A stretch of 64,000 bases of DNA from Gordonia liuliyuniae (GTDB lineage: Bacteria; Actinomycetota; Actinomycetes; Mycobacteriales; Mycobacteriaceae): the NCBI RefSeq assembly GCF_021739025.1, contig NZ_JAKKOT010000004.1, forward strand, positions 124,001 to 188,000, written 5' to 3'. This document shows positions 16,689-25,292 of this stretch, in pieces. The notes below the pieces were generated by a model, which did not search any database, was not told where the DNA came from, and saw only the letters and a list, made by a program, of their open reading frames with translations. Within the stretch, counting starts at the first letter, position 1. Every line of letters starts with the position of its first letter. The translations under genes were made by a program, and so were the position numbers.

Positions 16689-18620
16689 TTGTCGTCACAG
16701 GTACACGAGTTTCAGGCGGAGGCACGCCAACTGCTCGACCTGATGGTCCATTCGATCTATTCGAACAAAGACAGCTTCCTGCGGGAGCTGATCTCGAACG
16801 CGTCGGACGCGCTCGACAAACTGCGAATCGAGGGGTTGACCGACAAGGACCTCGGTGCTGATATCTCCGACCTTCACATCCGATTGACGCCGGACGCGCA
16901 GGCGTGCACGCTGACGATTTCCGACAACGGTATCGGCATGTCGCGCGACGAGGTGATCGACCTCATCGGCACGGTCGCCAAGTCGGGGACGGCGGAACTG
17001 CGCCGTACCCTCGCCGAAGCTGACAAGGCGGCGTCGGAGGAACTCATCGGACAGTTCGGCGTCGGTTTCTACTCGACGTTCATGGTCGCCGACGAAGTCA
17101 CCCTGGTGACGCGTAAGGCCGGCGAGAGCGTCGGCACCCGCTGGTCGTCGACCGGCGACGGCACCTACACGATCGACGACGTCGACGACGCGCCGCAGGG
17201 GACGAGCATCACCCTCGCGTTGAGCCCGGTCGACGAGGAGAACGCGGTCAACGACTACACCGATCGCTTCGTGCTGCGGCAGCTGGTGAAGAAGTACTCG
17301 GACTTCATCGCGTGGCCGATCCGGATGCTGAGCGAGGCACCCGAGCCGACCGAGCCGACCGAGCCGACTGACGGCGACGACACGCCGGAACCGGCCGAGC
17401 CCGTCGACGAGACGTTGAACTCGCAGAAGGCGCTGTGGTCCAAGAGTAAGAGTGAGGTCAGCGACGAGGAGTACGCCGACTTCTACCGGCACGTCTCGCA
17501 CGCGTGGGACGAACCGCTCGAGACGATCTCCCTGCACGCCGAAGGCACCTTCGAATATCAAGCGCTGCTGTTCATTCCGACGCAGGCACCGTTCGACCTG
17601 TTCATGCGCGAACGGTCCAGCGGCATCCACCTGTACGTCAAGCGCGTGTTCATCATGGACGACGCAGACGAACTGATGCCCGAGTACCTGCGGTGGGTGC
17701 AGGGCGTGGTGGACGCCGCCGACCTGTCGTTGAACGTGTCTCGTGAGATTCTGCAGCAGGACAGGCAGATCCGCGCCATCCGTCGTCGCCTCGTCAAGAA
17801 GGTCATCTCCACCGTCCAGGAGATCGCCGACACCCGGCCCGACGATTACAAGACGTTCTGGGAGAACTTCGGCCGCGCCTTCAAGGAAGGCCTGGTCAAC
17901 GACGCCGACAACGCGCAGGCCATCCTCAAGGCGTCGATGTTCGCGTCGACGCAGTCAGAAACCGAGCAGACGCGCCTCGCCGACTACGTGACCCGGATGG
18001 CCGACGGCCAGGACGTCATCTACTACATGACCGGCGAGTCGCGCACTCAGATCGAGTCGAGCCCCCACCTGGAAGCGTTCCGCGCCAAGGGGATCGAGGT
18101 GCTGCTCCTGTCCGACCCGGTGGACGAGGTGTGGGTCGGGACCGTCGGCGAGTTCGACGGCACGAAGCTGGTGTCGGTCGCGAAGGGCGTCGTCGATCTG
18201 GAAGGCGATGACGCCGACAAGATCGACGACGCGCAGAACGAGGAGTTCAAACCGCTGCTCGACTGGTTGGGCGAGTCTCTCGCCGACGAGGTCTCGTCGG
18301 TGCGGCTCACGTCTCGCCTGACCGACTCGGCCGCCTGCCTCGTCGGGGACGAGTTCTCGATGACGCCGCAGTTGGAGAAGCTCTACCGTGCGTCCGGCCA
18401 GCCGGTCCCGCACAGTAAGCGAATTCTGGAGTTGAATCCGAATCATGCGCTGGTCACGCGTCTGCTCGAGAAGGCGGCCGCGTCGGAGGAACGGGCGGGC
18501 CTCGATTCGGCCGCGTCGCTCGTCTATGCCTCGGCGGTGTTGGCCGAGGGCGGCGAGCTGCAGGATCCGGCGTCGGTCGCTCGGCTGATCGCCGATCAAC
18601 TCACCGAGTCGTTGGGCTGA
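16689..18620 (+). CDS. htpG: molecular chaperone HtpG (Hsp90)
   Basis: 643 residues from TTG 16689, chosen because AGAGGAGA lies just upstream and the protein then starts at the conserved HEFQAEARQLLDLMVHSIYS. The GHKL ATPase motifs are present: ELISNASDALDKLR, DNGIGMSRDEV and GQFGVGFYSTFMV. The middle domain contains WAWxxxx-like YRHVSHAWDEPL and the LFIPTQAPFDLF strand. The charged linker around residues 217-245 carries a small Pro-Thr-Glu repeat. HtpG is a cytoplasmic ATP-dependent chaperone induced by heat and oxidative stress. The Ddn-like gene begins 4 bases after its stop. Confidence 0.95.
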   Translation: MSSQVHEFQAEARQLLDLMVHSIYSNKDSFLRELISNASDALDKLRIEGLTDKDLGADISDLHIRLTPDAQACTLTISDNGIGMSRDEVIDLIGTVAKSGTAELRRTLAEADKAASEELIGQFGVGFYSTFMVADEVTLVTRKAGESVGTRWSSTGDGTYTIDDVDDAPQGTSITLALSPVDEENAVNDYTDRFVLRQLVKKYSDFIAWPIRMLSEAPEPTEPTEPTDGDDTPEPAEPVDETLNSQKALWSKSKSEVSDEEYADFYRHVSHAWDEPLETISLHAEGTFEYQALLFIPTQAPFDLFMRERSSGIHLYVKRVFIMDDADELMPEYLRWVQGVVDAADLSLNVSREILQQDRQIRAIRRRLVKKVISTVQEIADTRPDDYKTFWENFGRAFKEGLVNDADNAQAILKASMFASTQSETEQTRLADYVTRMADGQDVIYYMTGESRTQIESSPHLEAFRAKGIEVLLLSDPVDEVWVGTVGEFDGTKLVSVAKGVVDLEGDDADKIDDAQNEEFKPLLDWLGESLADEVSSVRLTSRLTDSAACLVGDEFSMTPQLEKLYRASGQPVPHSKRILELNPNHALVTRLLEKAAASEERAGLDSAASLVYASAVLAEGGELQDPASVARLIADQLTESLG

Positions 18621-18624
18621 CATC

Positions 18625-19080
18625 GTGGGATTGCTGACACCGCTCGCCATCAAGATCGGGTCCATCTCATGGATGCCGAAGCTTCTGCCGACCATCGTGA
18701 AGACGGACGGACTGATCCAGAAGGCGAGCGGTGGACGCCGCGATCTGTTGTGGATCGCGGGGCTCCCGAGCGTGACGATGACGGTCGTCGGGCGCAAGAG
18801 CGGTGCACCGCGGACCACCACGCTGCTGGCGGTTCCGGAGGGCGACGACTGGCTGATTGCCGGCTCGTACTTCGGTGGCCCGAAGGCCCCCGCCTGGGTG
18901 TACAACGTGCGGGGCGCGGGCTCGGTCACGATCGACGGCCGGGAGTTCGCCGCCGTCGAGCTCAGCGGCGACGCCCGCGCCGACGCGTGGGAGACTCTGC
19001 GGTCGGTGTGGCCGAACTTCGACCTGTACGAGCAGCGCACCGCCCGCGTCATCCCTGTCTTCCGGCTGTCGCCGGGCTGA
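18625..19080 (+). CDS. Ddn-like deazaflavin (F420)-dependent nitroreductase family protein
   Basis: 151 residues, the exact length of mycobacterial Ddn. TMTVVGRKSGAPRTTTLLAV and AGSYFGGPKAPAWVYNVR carry the family pattern for F420 binding (GRKSGxxR and the GGxxxxPxWxxNL-like region). These split-barrel proteins reduce quinones or nitro compounds with F420H2 at the membrane. The GTG start is 4 bases after the htpG stop, so the two are probably co-transcribed, which fits a stress role. The stop is followed by a large inverted repeat. Confidence 0.88.
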   Translation: MGLLTPLAIKIGSISWMPKLLPTIVKTDGLIQKASGGRRDLLWIAGLPSVTMTVVGRKSGAPRTTTLLAVPEGDDWLIAGSYFGGPKAPAWVYNVRGAGSVTIDGREFAAVELSGDARADAWETLRSVWPNFDLYEQRTARVIPVFRLSPG

Positions 19081-19113
19081 GCCCCGGAGCGTCACCGGGG
19101 CCGTGGTGGGGTT

Positions 19114-19195
19114 GCGCCCTGGGCACGAGTTTGTGCTCAGGTCCGGGGCCTCGGCACAAACCGATGCCCTGGGCACAAACTCGCGCCCAGGGCAC
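19114..19195. repeat. imperfect inverted repeat, 28-bp arms
   Basis: Arms 19114-19141 and 19168-19195 match at 25 of 28 positions and contain GCCCTGGGC and CGAGTTTGTGC. The loop holds a further GGCACAAAC and part of another CCCTGGGC. It lies between two convergent genes and could be a bidirectional terminator, although there is no T tract. Confidence 0.75.
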
Positions 19196-19217
19196 AGGCG
19201 GGTTCGGCAGCTCGCGC

Positions 19218-20075
19218 TTATTCGCCCTTGAACTGCGGCGGACGCTTCTCGAACACCGAGGTGATGGCTTCGGTGAGGTCGTTGCTCGGTAGAAAAGCGG
19301 CGTTCCACGCGGCGACGTAGCGGAGACTGTCGTCGACTGCGGCGCTACGCGAATGGTCGAGCACGTCCATGACGCCCTGGACGACGAGCGGCGGGTTGGC
19401 GGCGATCTCGGCGGCGATCTGTCGGGCCGCGGCGAGCACCGCGTCCTGGTCGTCGTAGACGTCGTTGACCAAGCCGATCTTCTCGGCGCGTGCGGCGTCG
19501 ATGTCCTTACCGGTCAGGGCGAGCTCGCGCATGTGGCCGTCGCCGATGATCCGCGGCAGACGAGCCAGCGAGCCCATGTCGGCGACGATTGCAACGCGGA
19601 CCTCACGCACGCTGAACTTGGCGTCGGCACTCGCCACTCGAATGTCGGCGGCCGTGATCAAGTCGACGCCGCCGCCGATGCACCATCCGGAGATCGCGGC
19701 GACGACAGGCTTGCGACAGTCGGCGACCGCGTTGATGCCGGTCTGCATGCGCTTGATCATGTTGTGGAAGTCAGTGCGGGGACCGGCCTTTGCGTCGGGT
19801 CCCAGAACGGGGCCGAAGTCGCCGCTCATCGCGGGCAGGTCCAGCCCGAACGAGAAGTGCTTGCCCGATCCGGTGACGACGACGGACCGCACGTCCGGGT
19901 CGGAGTCGATGCCGTTGAACAGCGGGACGAGTTCAGACCAGAAGTCCGGGCCCATGGCGTTGCCCTTGTTGGGTCCGATCAACGTCACCTCGGCGACGTG
20001 GTCGGCGACGGCCACGTCGAAGGCCTGATACTGGTCGCTGTCGCGGTAATCGGTTGCGCTCACTTCGTTGCTCAT
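19218..20075 (-). CDS. crotonase family protein, dienoyl-CoA isomerase-like
   Basis: 285 residues. The crotonase oxyanion-hole segments are SGKHFSFGLDLPAM (about 70-83) and ISGWCIGGGVDLITAADIRVAS (about 128-149). The catalytic segment reads VAIVADMGSLARLPRIIGDG, with Asp in the position used by delta3,5-delta2,4-dienoyl-CoA isomerases rather than the Glu of enoyl-CoA hydratases. The enzyme therefore probably moves double bonds during unsaturated acyl-CoA breakdown. No other beta-oxidation gene is next to it. The ATG at 20075 gives the expected N-terminus. Confidence 0.85.
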   Translation of the reverse strand: MSNEVSATDYRDSDQYQAFDVAVADHVAEVTLIGPNKGNAMGPDFWSELVPLFNGIDSDPDVRSVVVTGSGKHFSFGLDLPAMSGDFGPVLGPDAKAGPRTDFHNMIKRMQTGINAVADCRKPVVAAISGWCIGGGVDLITAADIRVASADAKFSVREVRVAIVADMGSLARLPRIIGDGHMRELALTGKDIDAARAEKIGLVNDVYDDQDAVLAAARQIAAEIAANPPLVVQGVMDVLDHSRSAAVDDSLRYVAAWNAAFLPSNDLTEAITSVFEKRPPQFKGE

Positions 20076-20130
20076 TCCTCGTATGTTACTCGCTAGTAGA
20101 TGTCATGCCTCGTCAGCTCGCTCCGATAGC

Positions 20131-21930
20131 TCAGTCGCGAGACAGGCGGGGAAGCAGACGGTCGGTGTCTGCGTCGGTCCAACCGTCCGGTTGCAGGATC
20201 TTCGTCCACGCCTTCGGGATCGCGGCGAGGTAATTGTGGCCGTGGCCGTCTGGGACGTCGACGGACACGGCCATGTCCGCGGCCACCTGTAGGAACGTGA
20301 CGAACGGAATCCACCGGGTGGCGGCCAGGACGTCGGGGCCGCGCTGTTCGTCGAGCCAGTCCGGTTCGGACAGGATCAGATCCGGGGACCACCACGAGAT
20401 CGGGTCGGACGCGTGCTGCAGATACACGATGCGGGGGCTCGCCCACGGCAGGCCCGCAGGCTCGTCGAGATCGGATGCGTCGGAGATGAAACGAACTCGT
20501 TCGCCGTCGTCGACCACCGGGAGGTACTCCGGCGAGCCGTCGTCACGATCGTCCGTCGTGTCCCGCCACAAGGTGTTGCTGAACGTGGGCCCGGTCAGAA
20601 GGACGCCGTCGGTGCGAGCAGCCATCGTCGGTATGGAACCGAACGGCGACTCGCCTGCGAACGATCCGAGGCTCTCGCCGAACACGACGACCTTGGGGCG
20701 CTCTGCTTCGGGAAGTCGGCGCACCACCTCGTCGACCGCTTCGAAGAGGGCGCGGCCTGCTTCTCGCGCGCGCTCCTGATCTACGAGGAACGACAACCAA
20801 CTCGGCAACGTCGAATACTGCATCGAGACCATGGCGGTGTCGCCGTTGTACATGTATTCGAGTGAGTCCGGATTCGCTCGGTTGATCCACCCGGTCCCGG
20901 TCGTGGACGCGACACCGATCACCTTCCGGTCGAGCCCGCCGGCCCGCACCAGTTCCCGCGCGGCCAGGTCGGCGGCCGCGGTGATGTCGCGCGCCGACTC
21001 GATTCCGGAGTAGACGCGTATCGGCTCTTCGGCCGGGGAGCCGTTGAACTCGCTGATCTCCTCCCTGGACGGCCCCGTGGAGACGAACGCCCGCCCCATC
21101 CTGCCGAGACTCTCCCAACTCGCCAGCGACTCGGGACTGCCCGACCGCAGCGGTGACGTCGGCGGCTCCGAATCGGGGGTCGACTCCTCGTTGACGGCGG
21201 CGAACGTCGAATTGAGCAATTGCATGGTGTTCTTGGCGACGACGTCGTTGACGAACACCATGCTGAGCACCACGACCACGGCGACGGACACTGCCGCCGA
21301 GATCCGCGGCGGCACATGCCTGCTCAAGCGTCGCGTCAACATGCGGACCAGCGCGCCCCACGCCTGACCGACCGCGATCAGAAGCGCGAACGCCACCAGT
21401 GCGATCACCAGGATCTGCGGATATGCTCCCCACGACAGGCGCGCCACACCCATCAGATCGCGGAGTTCGTCCTGCCACCGGGCGTACCAGTAGAGCATCA
21501 CCGCGGTCCCGATCGCAGCGATCGCGCCGAGTGCGACCCACGCGATGCGGCGCGGCCGCGGCCACGGTTCCGTGCGCGAGACGAGGTAGCGCGCCAGCCA
21601 GGCGAAGAACACACCGATCATGTATCCGACGGCGGCAGCGCCCGCACTCACGACACCTTGGAACAACGGTCCGCGCGGCAGAAGAGACGGCGTGGCCGAC
21701 AGCCACAGGAAGACGGTCGCAATCACCGCCCCGGTGAACGACAGGCGCGACCCGTACGTCACTGCCCACCGTGCGACTCGGGACCGCCCGGCTCCGGCCT
21801 CGACTGTGTCTGCCTCGCCTGGACCCGCCTCGCCTGGGCCCGCCTCGATAGGATCGGGGCCGTCCGGTACAGCCTGGGTGTCAACGGGCACGTCGCCTCC
21901 TGTGAGTGTGCGGGTGAGCACGCTGGTCAT
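20131..21930 (-). CDS. membrane-anchored alpha/beta-hydrolase (Abhydrolase_9 family)
   Basis: 599 residues. An acidic, Gly/Glu-rich N-terminus (EAGPGEAGPGEADTVEAG) is followed by about five membrane spans between residues 50 and 230, then a soluble catalytic domain. The nucleophile elbow is FGESLGSFAG (Ser near 417); GVASTTGTGWINRANPDSLEYMY and LYLQHASDPISWW-type segments match the actinobacterial Abhydrolase_9 group. Natural substrates are unknown; relatives have been linked to lipid or wax-ester work in mycolata. It stands alone, reading away from the VOC gene, with 81 bases between. Confidence 0.85.
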   Translation of the reverse strand: MTSVLTRTLTGGDVPVDTQAVPDGPDPIEAGPGEAGPGEADTVEAGAGRSRVARWAVTYGSRLSFTGAVIATVFLWLSATPSLLPRGPLFQGVVSAGAAAVGYMIGVFFAWLARYLVSRTEPWPRPRRIAWVALGAIAAIGTAVMLYWYARWQDELRDLMGVARLSWGAYPQILVIALVAFALLIAVGQAWGALVRMLTRRLSRHVPPRISAAVSVAVVVVLSMVFVNDVVAKNTMQLLNSTFAAVNEESTPDSEPPTSPLRSGSPESLASWESLGRMGRAFVSTGPSREEISEFNGSPAEEPIRVYSGIESARDITAAADLAARELVRAGGLDRKVIGVASTTGTGWINRANPDSLEYMYNGDTAMVSMQYSTLPSWLSFLVDQERAREAGRALFEAVDEVVRRLPEAERPKVVVFGESLGSFAGESPFGSIPTMAARTDGVLLTGPTFSNTLWRDTTDDRDDGSPEYLPVVDDGERVRFISDASDLDEPAGLPWASPRIVYLQHASDPISWWSPDLILSEPDWLDEQRGPDVLAATRWIPFVTFLQVAADMAVSVDVPDGHGHNYLAAIPKAWTKILQPDGWTDADTDRLLPRLSRD

Positions 21931-22011
21931 ACGGTACGAGGGTCATAACGCTACGGGGAGCGGAGACAGAACGGGCACTTCAGGTCACAAGCAGTGTGCA
22001 ACCATGGGGCC

Positions 22012-22689
22012 GTGAGCAATTCGAACGATCCGATCGGCGTGTCCGACGTCCGCCTGGGGATCCCCGTCGCCGACCAGCGGGCCTCGACGCGCGCCTACCA
22101 GATCCTGCTCGGTGCTCCGGTATCCGATGGTGAATGGGCGGCGGCGAACGGAACTGTCCTCCTGCGCGACGCCGACGCGGATCTGTCGATCGACTTCGTC
22201 GTCGCCGACGAGGCCCGGGCACGGGCGGAACTCGCACGCCGGGGTCTGTCGCCCACTGGAGAGGTGTCGATCGGGGTCACCGAATCGACTCGACCGCGAC
22301 CGGATGGCCCGGTGCTCGATCACATCGTTCTCACCCACCGCGACGAGGACGCCGCGATCGCGTTGTACGCGGGCAGGTTCGGGATGAGCCTGCGGCGTGT
22401 CCGTCCGCTCGGAGACGAATTGGTGCAACTCTTCTTCCGGACGTCGACGCTCGTCGTCGAAGTGGTCGCCGGGCCGGCGATGGCTGAGCGCGAGCTTTTC
22501 GGCGGCATCGCATGGCTGACCGACGACATCGACGCCGAGCAGGAGCGACTCGTCGAAGCAGGGCTGGACACCAGTGAGGTGCGGGTCGGCCGCAAACCCG
22601 GGACTCGCGTCTGCACCGTCCGCGAACGGGTCCTGGGAACGCCGACACTGCTCATCGAGCAGTCACCGAGGTCCGACGATCCGTCATGA
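22012..22689 (+). CDS. VOC (glyoxalase/bleomycin resistance) superfamily protein
   Basis: 225 residues from GTG 22012. Two VOC-type beta-alpha-beta modules are visible: VSDVRLGIPVADQRASTRAYQ at the start and LDHIVLTHRDEDAAIALYAGRFG in the middle (about 101-123), ending in the hydrophobic strand PTLLIEQ. Several metal ligands of the catalytic glyoxalase subgroups are not obvious, so no reaction is proposed. Its stop overlaps the next start (ATGA at 22686), which implies co-translation with the LON-substrate-binding protein. Confidence 0.7.
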   Translation: MSNSNDPIGVSDVRLGIPVADQRASTRAYQILLGAPVSDGEWAAANGTVLLRDADADLSIDFVVADEARARAELARRGLSPTGEVSIGVTESTRPRPDGPVLDHIVLTHRDEDAAIALYAGRFGMSLRRVRPLGDELVQLFFRTSTLVVEVVAGPAMAERELFGGIAWLTDDIDAEQERLVEAGLDTSEVRVGRKPGTRVCTVRERVLGTPTLLIEQSPRSDDPS

Positions 22690-23315
22690 CCGCGATGTTC
22701 CCCCTCGGGTCGGTGCTGCTGCCGGGTGAGCAGGTGCCGCTGCGCGTGTTCGAACCGCGATACGCGACGATGTTCGACGAGGTGCTCGCCGGTGACTCGA
22801 CGTTCGGCGTCGTGCTCATCGAACGCGGCTCCGAAGTGGGCGGGGGCGACACCCGGTCCGCCGTGGGGACGCTCGCCCGCGTGGACGACTGGACACCGAC
22901 CGGTCCCCGCCGACACTCGTTGCTCTGTGTCGGCGTCCACCGGATCGTCGTCGACGAATGGCTGCCGGACAAGCCGTATCCGAACGCACGGACACGGCGG
23001 CTCCCCGACACGCCCGGCGAGGACCCAGACTGGACGGCGCTCATGGAGAGGCGAGCGCAGCTGCAACTGCTGTGCGGCCAGGGCGGCCGTCGCGATCGCG
23101 ACCTCCGGCGGACCGCGTCGTGGCTCGCCGACCCCGTCGACTACTCCGGGCTCGACTCGACGGAGGCGAGCTTCCGGGCGACCTCGGACCTGCCGCTCGG
23201 GGCCGCCGATCGGCAACGCGCACTGACCGCGCCCGACGCCGCGTCACGAGTCGACGACATCGTCTCGGCTGTCGACGATCTGATCGCCGCACTCCGATTC
23301 CGACTCCAGGCCTGA
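22686..23315 (+). CDS. LON peptidase substrate-binding domain protein
   Basis: 209 residues. The start MFPLGSVLLPGEQVPLRVFEPRY is the hallmark of the stand-alone LON N-terminal (substrate-binding, DUF-like ASCH/PUA-type) domain, followed by FGVVLIERGSEVGGGD. No ATPase or protease part is present, as usual for these small proteins in actinobacteria. Function is unproven; it may bind unfolded protein. It is coupled to the VOC gene upstream and is followed after 28 bases by a pirin gene. Confidence 0.85.
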   Translation: MTAMFPLGSVLLPGEQVPLRVFEPRYATMFDEVLAGDSTFGVVLIERGSEVGGGDTRSAVGTLARVDDWTPTGPRRHSLLCVGVHRIVVDEWLPDKPYPNARTRRLPDTPGEDPDWTALMERRAQLQLLCGQGGRRDRDLRRTASWLADPVDYSGLDSTEASFRATSDLPLGAADRQRALTAPDAASRVDDIVSAVDDLIAALRFRLQA

Positions 23316-23343
23316 ACCCTCATCGGCCGCTATCCTCGGCGGC

Positions 23344-24333
23344 ATGAGCAATATCGAGAGTCGGCCCCAAGAGATCAGCTGCTCGGGAACAGCGTCGGCA
23401 GGGGTCGAGGTGGTGACCCCGCGTGAGGTGCCGCTCGGCGGCATCCGCGCGATGCTCGTCCGACGCACGTTGCCCACTCGCGATCGTTCGATGGTCGGCG
23501 CGTGGTGCTTCGCCGACCACTACGGCCCCGAGCCGGTGTCGACCAGCGGTGGGATGCGTGTGCTGCCGCATCCGCACACCGGTCTGCAGACCGTGAGCTG
23601 GCTGTTCGAGGGCGAGATCGAGCACCGCGACAGCGCAGGCGTCAACGCGATGGTCCGCCCGGGCGAGATCAACCTGATGTCCGCGGGCCACGGCATCAGC
23701 CACTCCGAGGTGTCGACCCACTCCACCGACATCCTCCACGGTCTGCAGTTGTGGCTCGCGCTGCCCGACGACGTACGCGACGAACCGAACGGATTCCAGC
23801 ATCACGTACCCGACACGACGACGTTGACGGCCGCCGACGGTACGACCGTCGGAAGCATGCGGGTGTTCATCGGGGAGCTCGCGGGCTCGCGGTCTCCGGT
23901 TGTCACCGCGACGCCGCTCCTCGGCGCCGAGATCCTCCTGGAGCCTCGCGCGAAGGCAGACCTGGCGGTGGATCCGACATTCGAACACGGCGCGATCCTG
24001 GACACCGAACGGCTCGTCGTCGCCGGCGTCGAGATCTCACACGGAAGCCTTGCCTACGTCGGACCCGGATCGTCGACGTTGACGCTGGAGAATCCAACGG
24101 ACGTCCCGGCTCGCCTCGTTCTGCTCGGTGGAACCCCGTTCGGCGAGGACATCGTCATGTGGTGGAACTTCGTCGGCCGCGACCACGACGAGATCGTCGC
24201 CTACCGCACGGAATGGGAGAGCGGCGCACAGCGTTTCGGATCAGTGGGTGGCTGGGAACCCGATGACCGGATTCCCGCACCGCCGCTCCCCACCAGTCGG
24301 CTGAAGCCGAGAAGGAGACCACGCCATGAGTGA
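23344..24333 (+). CDS. pirin family protein
   Basis: 329 residues with two cupin halves. The N-terminal metal site is seen in MRVLPHPHTGLQTVSWLFEGEIEHRDSAG (about 63-91), with the HxH ... E pattern of pirins, and NLMSAGHGISHSE follows with the fourth ligand. The C-terminal cupin (SHGSLAYVGPGSSTL, LLGGTPFGEDIVMWWNFVGR) is conserved. Pirins act as iron-dependent redox sensors or quercetinases. The stop overlaps the start of the next small acetyltransferase by 8 bases. Confidence 0.92.
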   Translation: MSNIESRPQEISCSGTASAGVEVVTPREVPLGGIRAMLVRRTLPTRDRSMVGAWCFADHYGPEPVSTSGGMRVLPHPHTGLQTVSWLFEGEIEHRDSAGVNAMVRPGEINLMSAGHGISHSEVSTHSTDILHGLQLWLALPDDVRDEPNGFQHHVPDTTTLTAADGTTVGSMRVFIGELAGSRSPVVTATPLLGAEILLEPRAKADLAVDPTFEHGAILDTERLVVAGVEISHGSLAYVGPGSSTLTLENPTDVPARLVLLGGTPFGEDIVMWWNFVGRDHDEIVAYRTEWESGAQRFGSVGGWEPDDRIPAPPLPTSRLKPRRRPRHE

Positions 24334-24661
24334 GACCACTGAGCAGGTCGCAGTCGCCCGGAACGATGAGGCCGGGCGATACGAGATCACCGTCGACGGG
24401 AAGCTCGCTGGCTTCACCGAGTTTGTCGACCGTGACCGGCAGCGCATCTTTCCACACACTGAGTTGGACGACGAGTTCTCCGGCCGCGGTCTGAGCTCGA
24501 CTCTGGTACGCGACGCACTGGCCGATACTCGTGCCGCGGGGCAGCGCGTAGTCGCCGTGTGCCCGCTCGTCGCGCACTATGTGGACAAGCACGCCGACGA
24601 GGTGGGCGATATCGTCGACAAACCGACTCCCGAGATCTTCGCGTTCCTGAAGTCTCGGTAG
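24326..24661 (+). CDS. small GNAT-like acetyltransferase (YidJ/COG2388 type)
   Basis: 111 residues. The pattern is that of the minimal COG2388 acetyltransferase: a short antiparallel sheet (RYEITVDGKLAGFTEFVDR), FPHTELDDEFSGRGLSSTLVRDAL with the acetyl-CoA loop reduced to SGRGLSS, and the end VAVCPLVAHYVDKH. The gene overlaps the pirin stop, so the two are made together; GAAGGAGACC precedes the ATG inside the pirin gene. The acceptor substrate is unknown. Confidence 0.82.
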   Translation: MSETTEQVAVARNDEAGRYEITVDGKLAGFTEFVDRDRQRIFPHTELDDEFSGRGLSSTLVRDALADTRAAGQRVVAVCPLVAHYVDKHADEVGDIVDKPTPEIFAFLKSR

Positions 24662-24676
24662 GTCACGGACGCGCCG

Positions 24677-25138
24677 TCACCGTGGGCGCACGTTGTACTC
24701 GCTCATGATCGACACCCGGTTGAATGCGTTCATGGTTATCGACGCCCAGGTGACGGCCGCGATCTGCGCCGCATCCAGGATGTCCGCGGCACGCTCGTAG
24801 GCGCAGTTCGCATCGCCGGGACCAGGGAGTTCGGTCACCGCCTCCGCCAGTTCGAGAGCTGCCCTCGTTTGATCGTCGTACAGGTACGGTGCTTCGCGCC
24901 AGGCGGGCAGCACTGCGATCTGCTGTTCGGTGACTCCGGCCGTGATCGCGTCCTCGTGGTGGAGGCTGAGGCAGAAGGCGCACCCGTTGAGCTGAGAGCA
25001 TCGCAGGTTGACGAGTTCGACAACGCGTCGATCGAGTCCGGCGGCGGCCGCGGCCGCGGCGACCGCGACGGAAGTGGCGACGAACTGTTTGTAGATGTCG
25101 GGATTCTGCTTGTCGAGCTTCACACGGGGAGTCGGCAT
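24677..25138 (-). CDS. carboxymuconolactone decarboxylase/AhpD-like protein
   Basis: 153 residues, all helical. The active-site signature is NGCAFCLSLHHEDA (about 51-64), with the CxxC and downstream His of AhpD-type peroxidases, and the upstream ELVNLRCSQL matches the family too. Such proteins reduce peroxides or recycle AhpC with a CxxC thiol pair. The gene is convergent with the small acetyltransferase (15 bases between stops) and is preceded by a 20-bp perfect hairpin at 25207-25251. Confidence 0.88.
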   Translation of the reverse strand: MPTPRVKLDKQNPDIYKQFVATSVAVAAAAAAAGLDRRVVELVNLRCSQLNGCAFCLSLHHEDAITAGVTEQQIAVLPAWREAPYLYDDQTRAALELAEAVTELPGPGDANCAYERAADILDAAQIAAVTWASITMNAFNRVSIMSEYNVRPR

Positions 25139-25206
25139 GCGTTCAGGGTAGTGCGTTCAACCCGTCGTACGTCTCGTGCGCATCGGGCCTGTCCCTCATC
25201 CTGGGG

Positions 25207-25251
25207 ATCGCGTTGCACAACGGTCGCAGCACGACCGTTGTGCAACGCGAT
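25207..25251. repeat. perfect 20-bp inverted repeat (hairpin)
   Basis: Arms 25207-25226 (ATCGCGTTGCACAACGGTCG) and 25232-25251 are exact complements around the loop CAGCA. It lies downstream of the flotillin gene and upstream of the AhpD-like gene, both on the minus strand. No T tract is seen, so it may be a REP-like palindrome or an intrinsic terminator of the GC-rich kind. Confidence 0.85.
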
Positions 25252-25292
25252 TCTCGTCCGGGACCCGCCAGGGGACTGGACCGACGGGAGAC

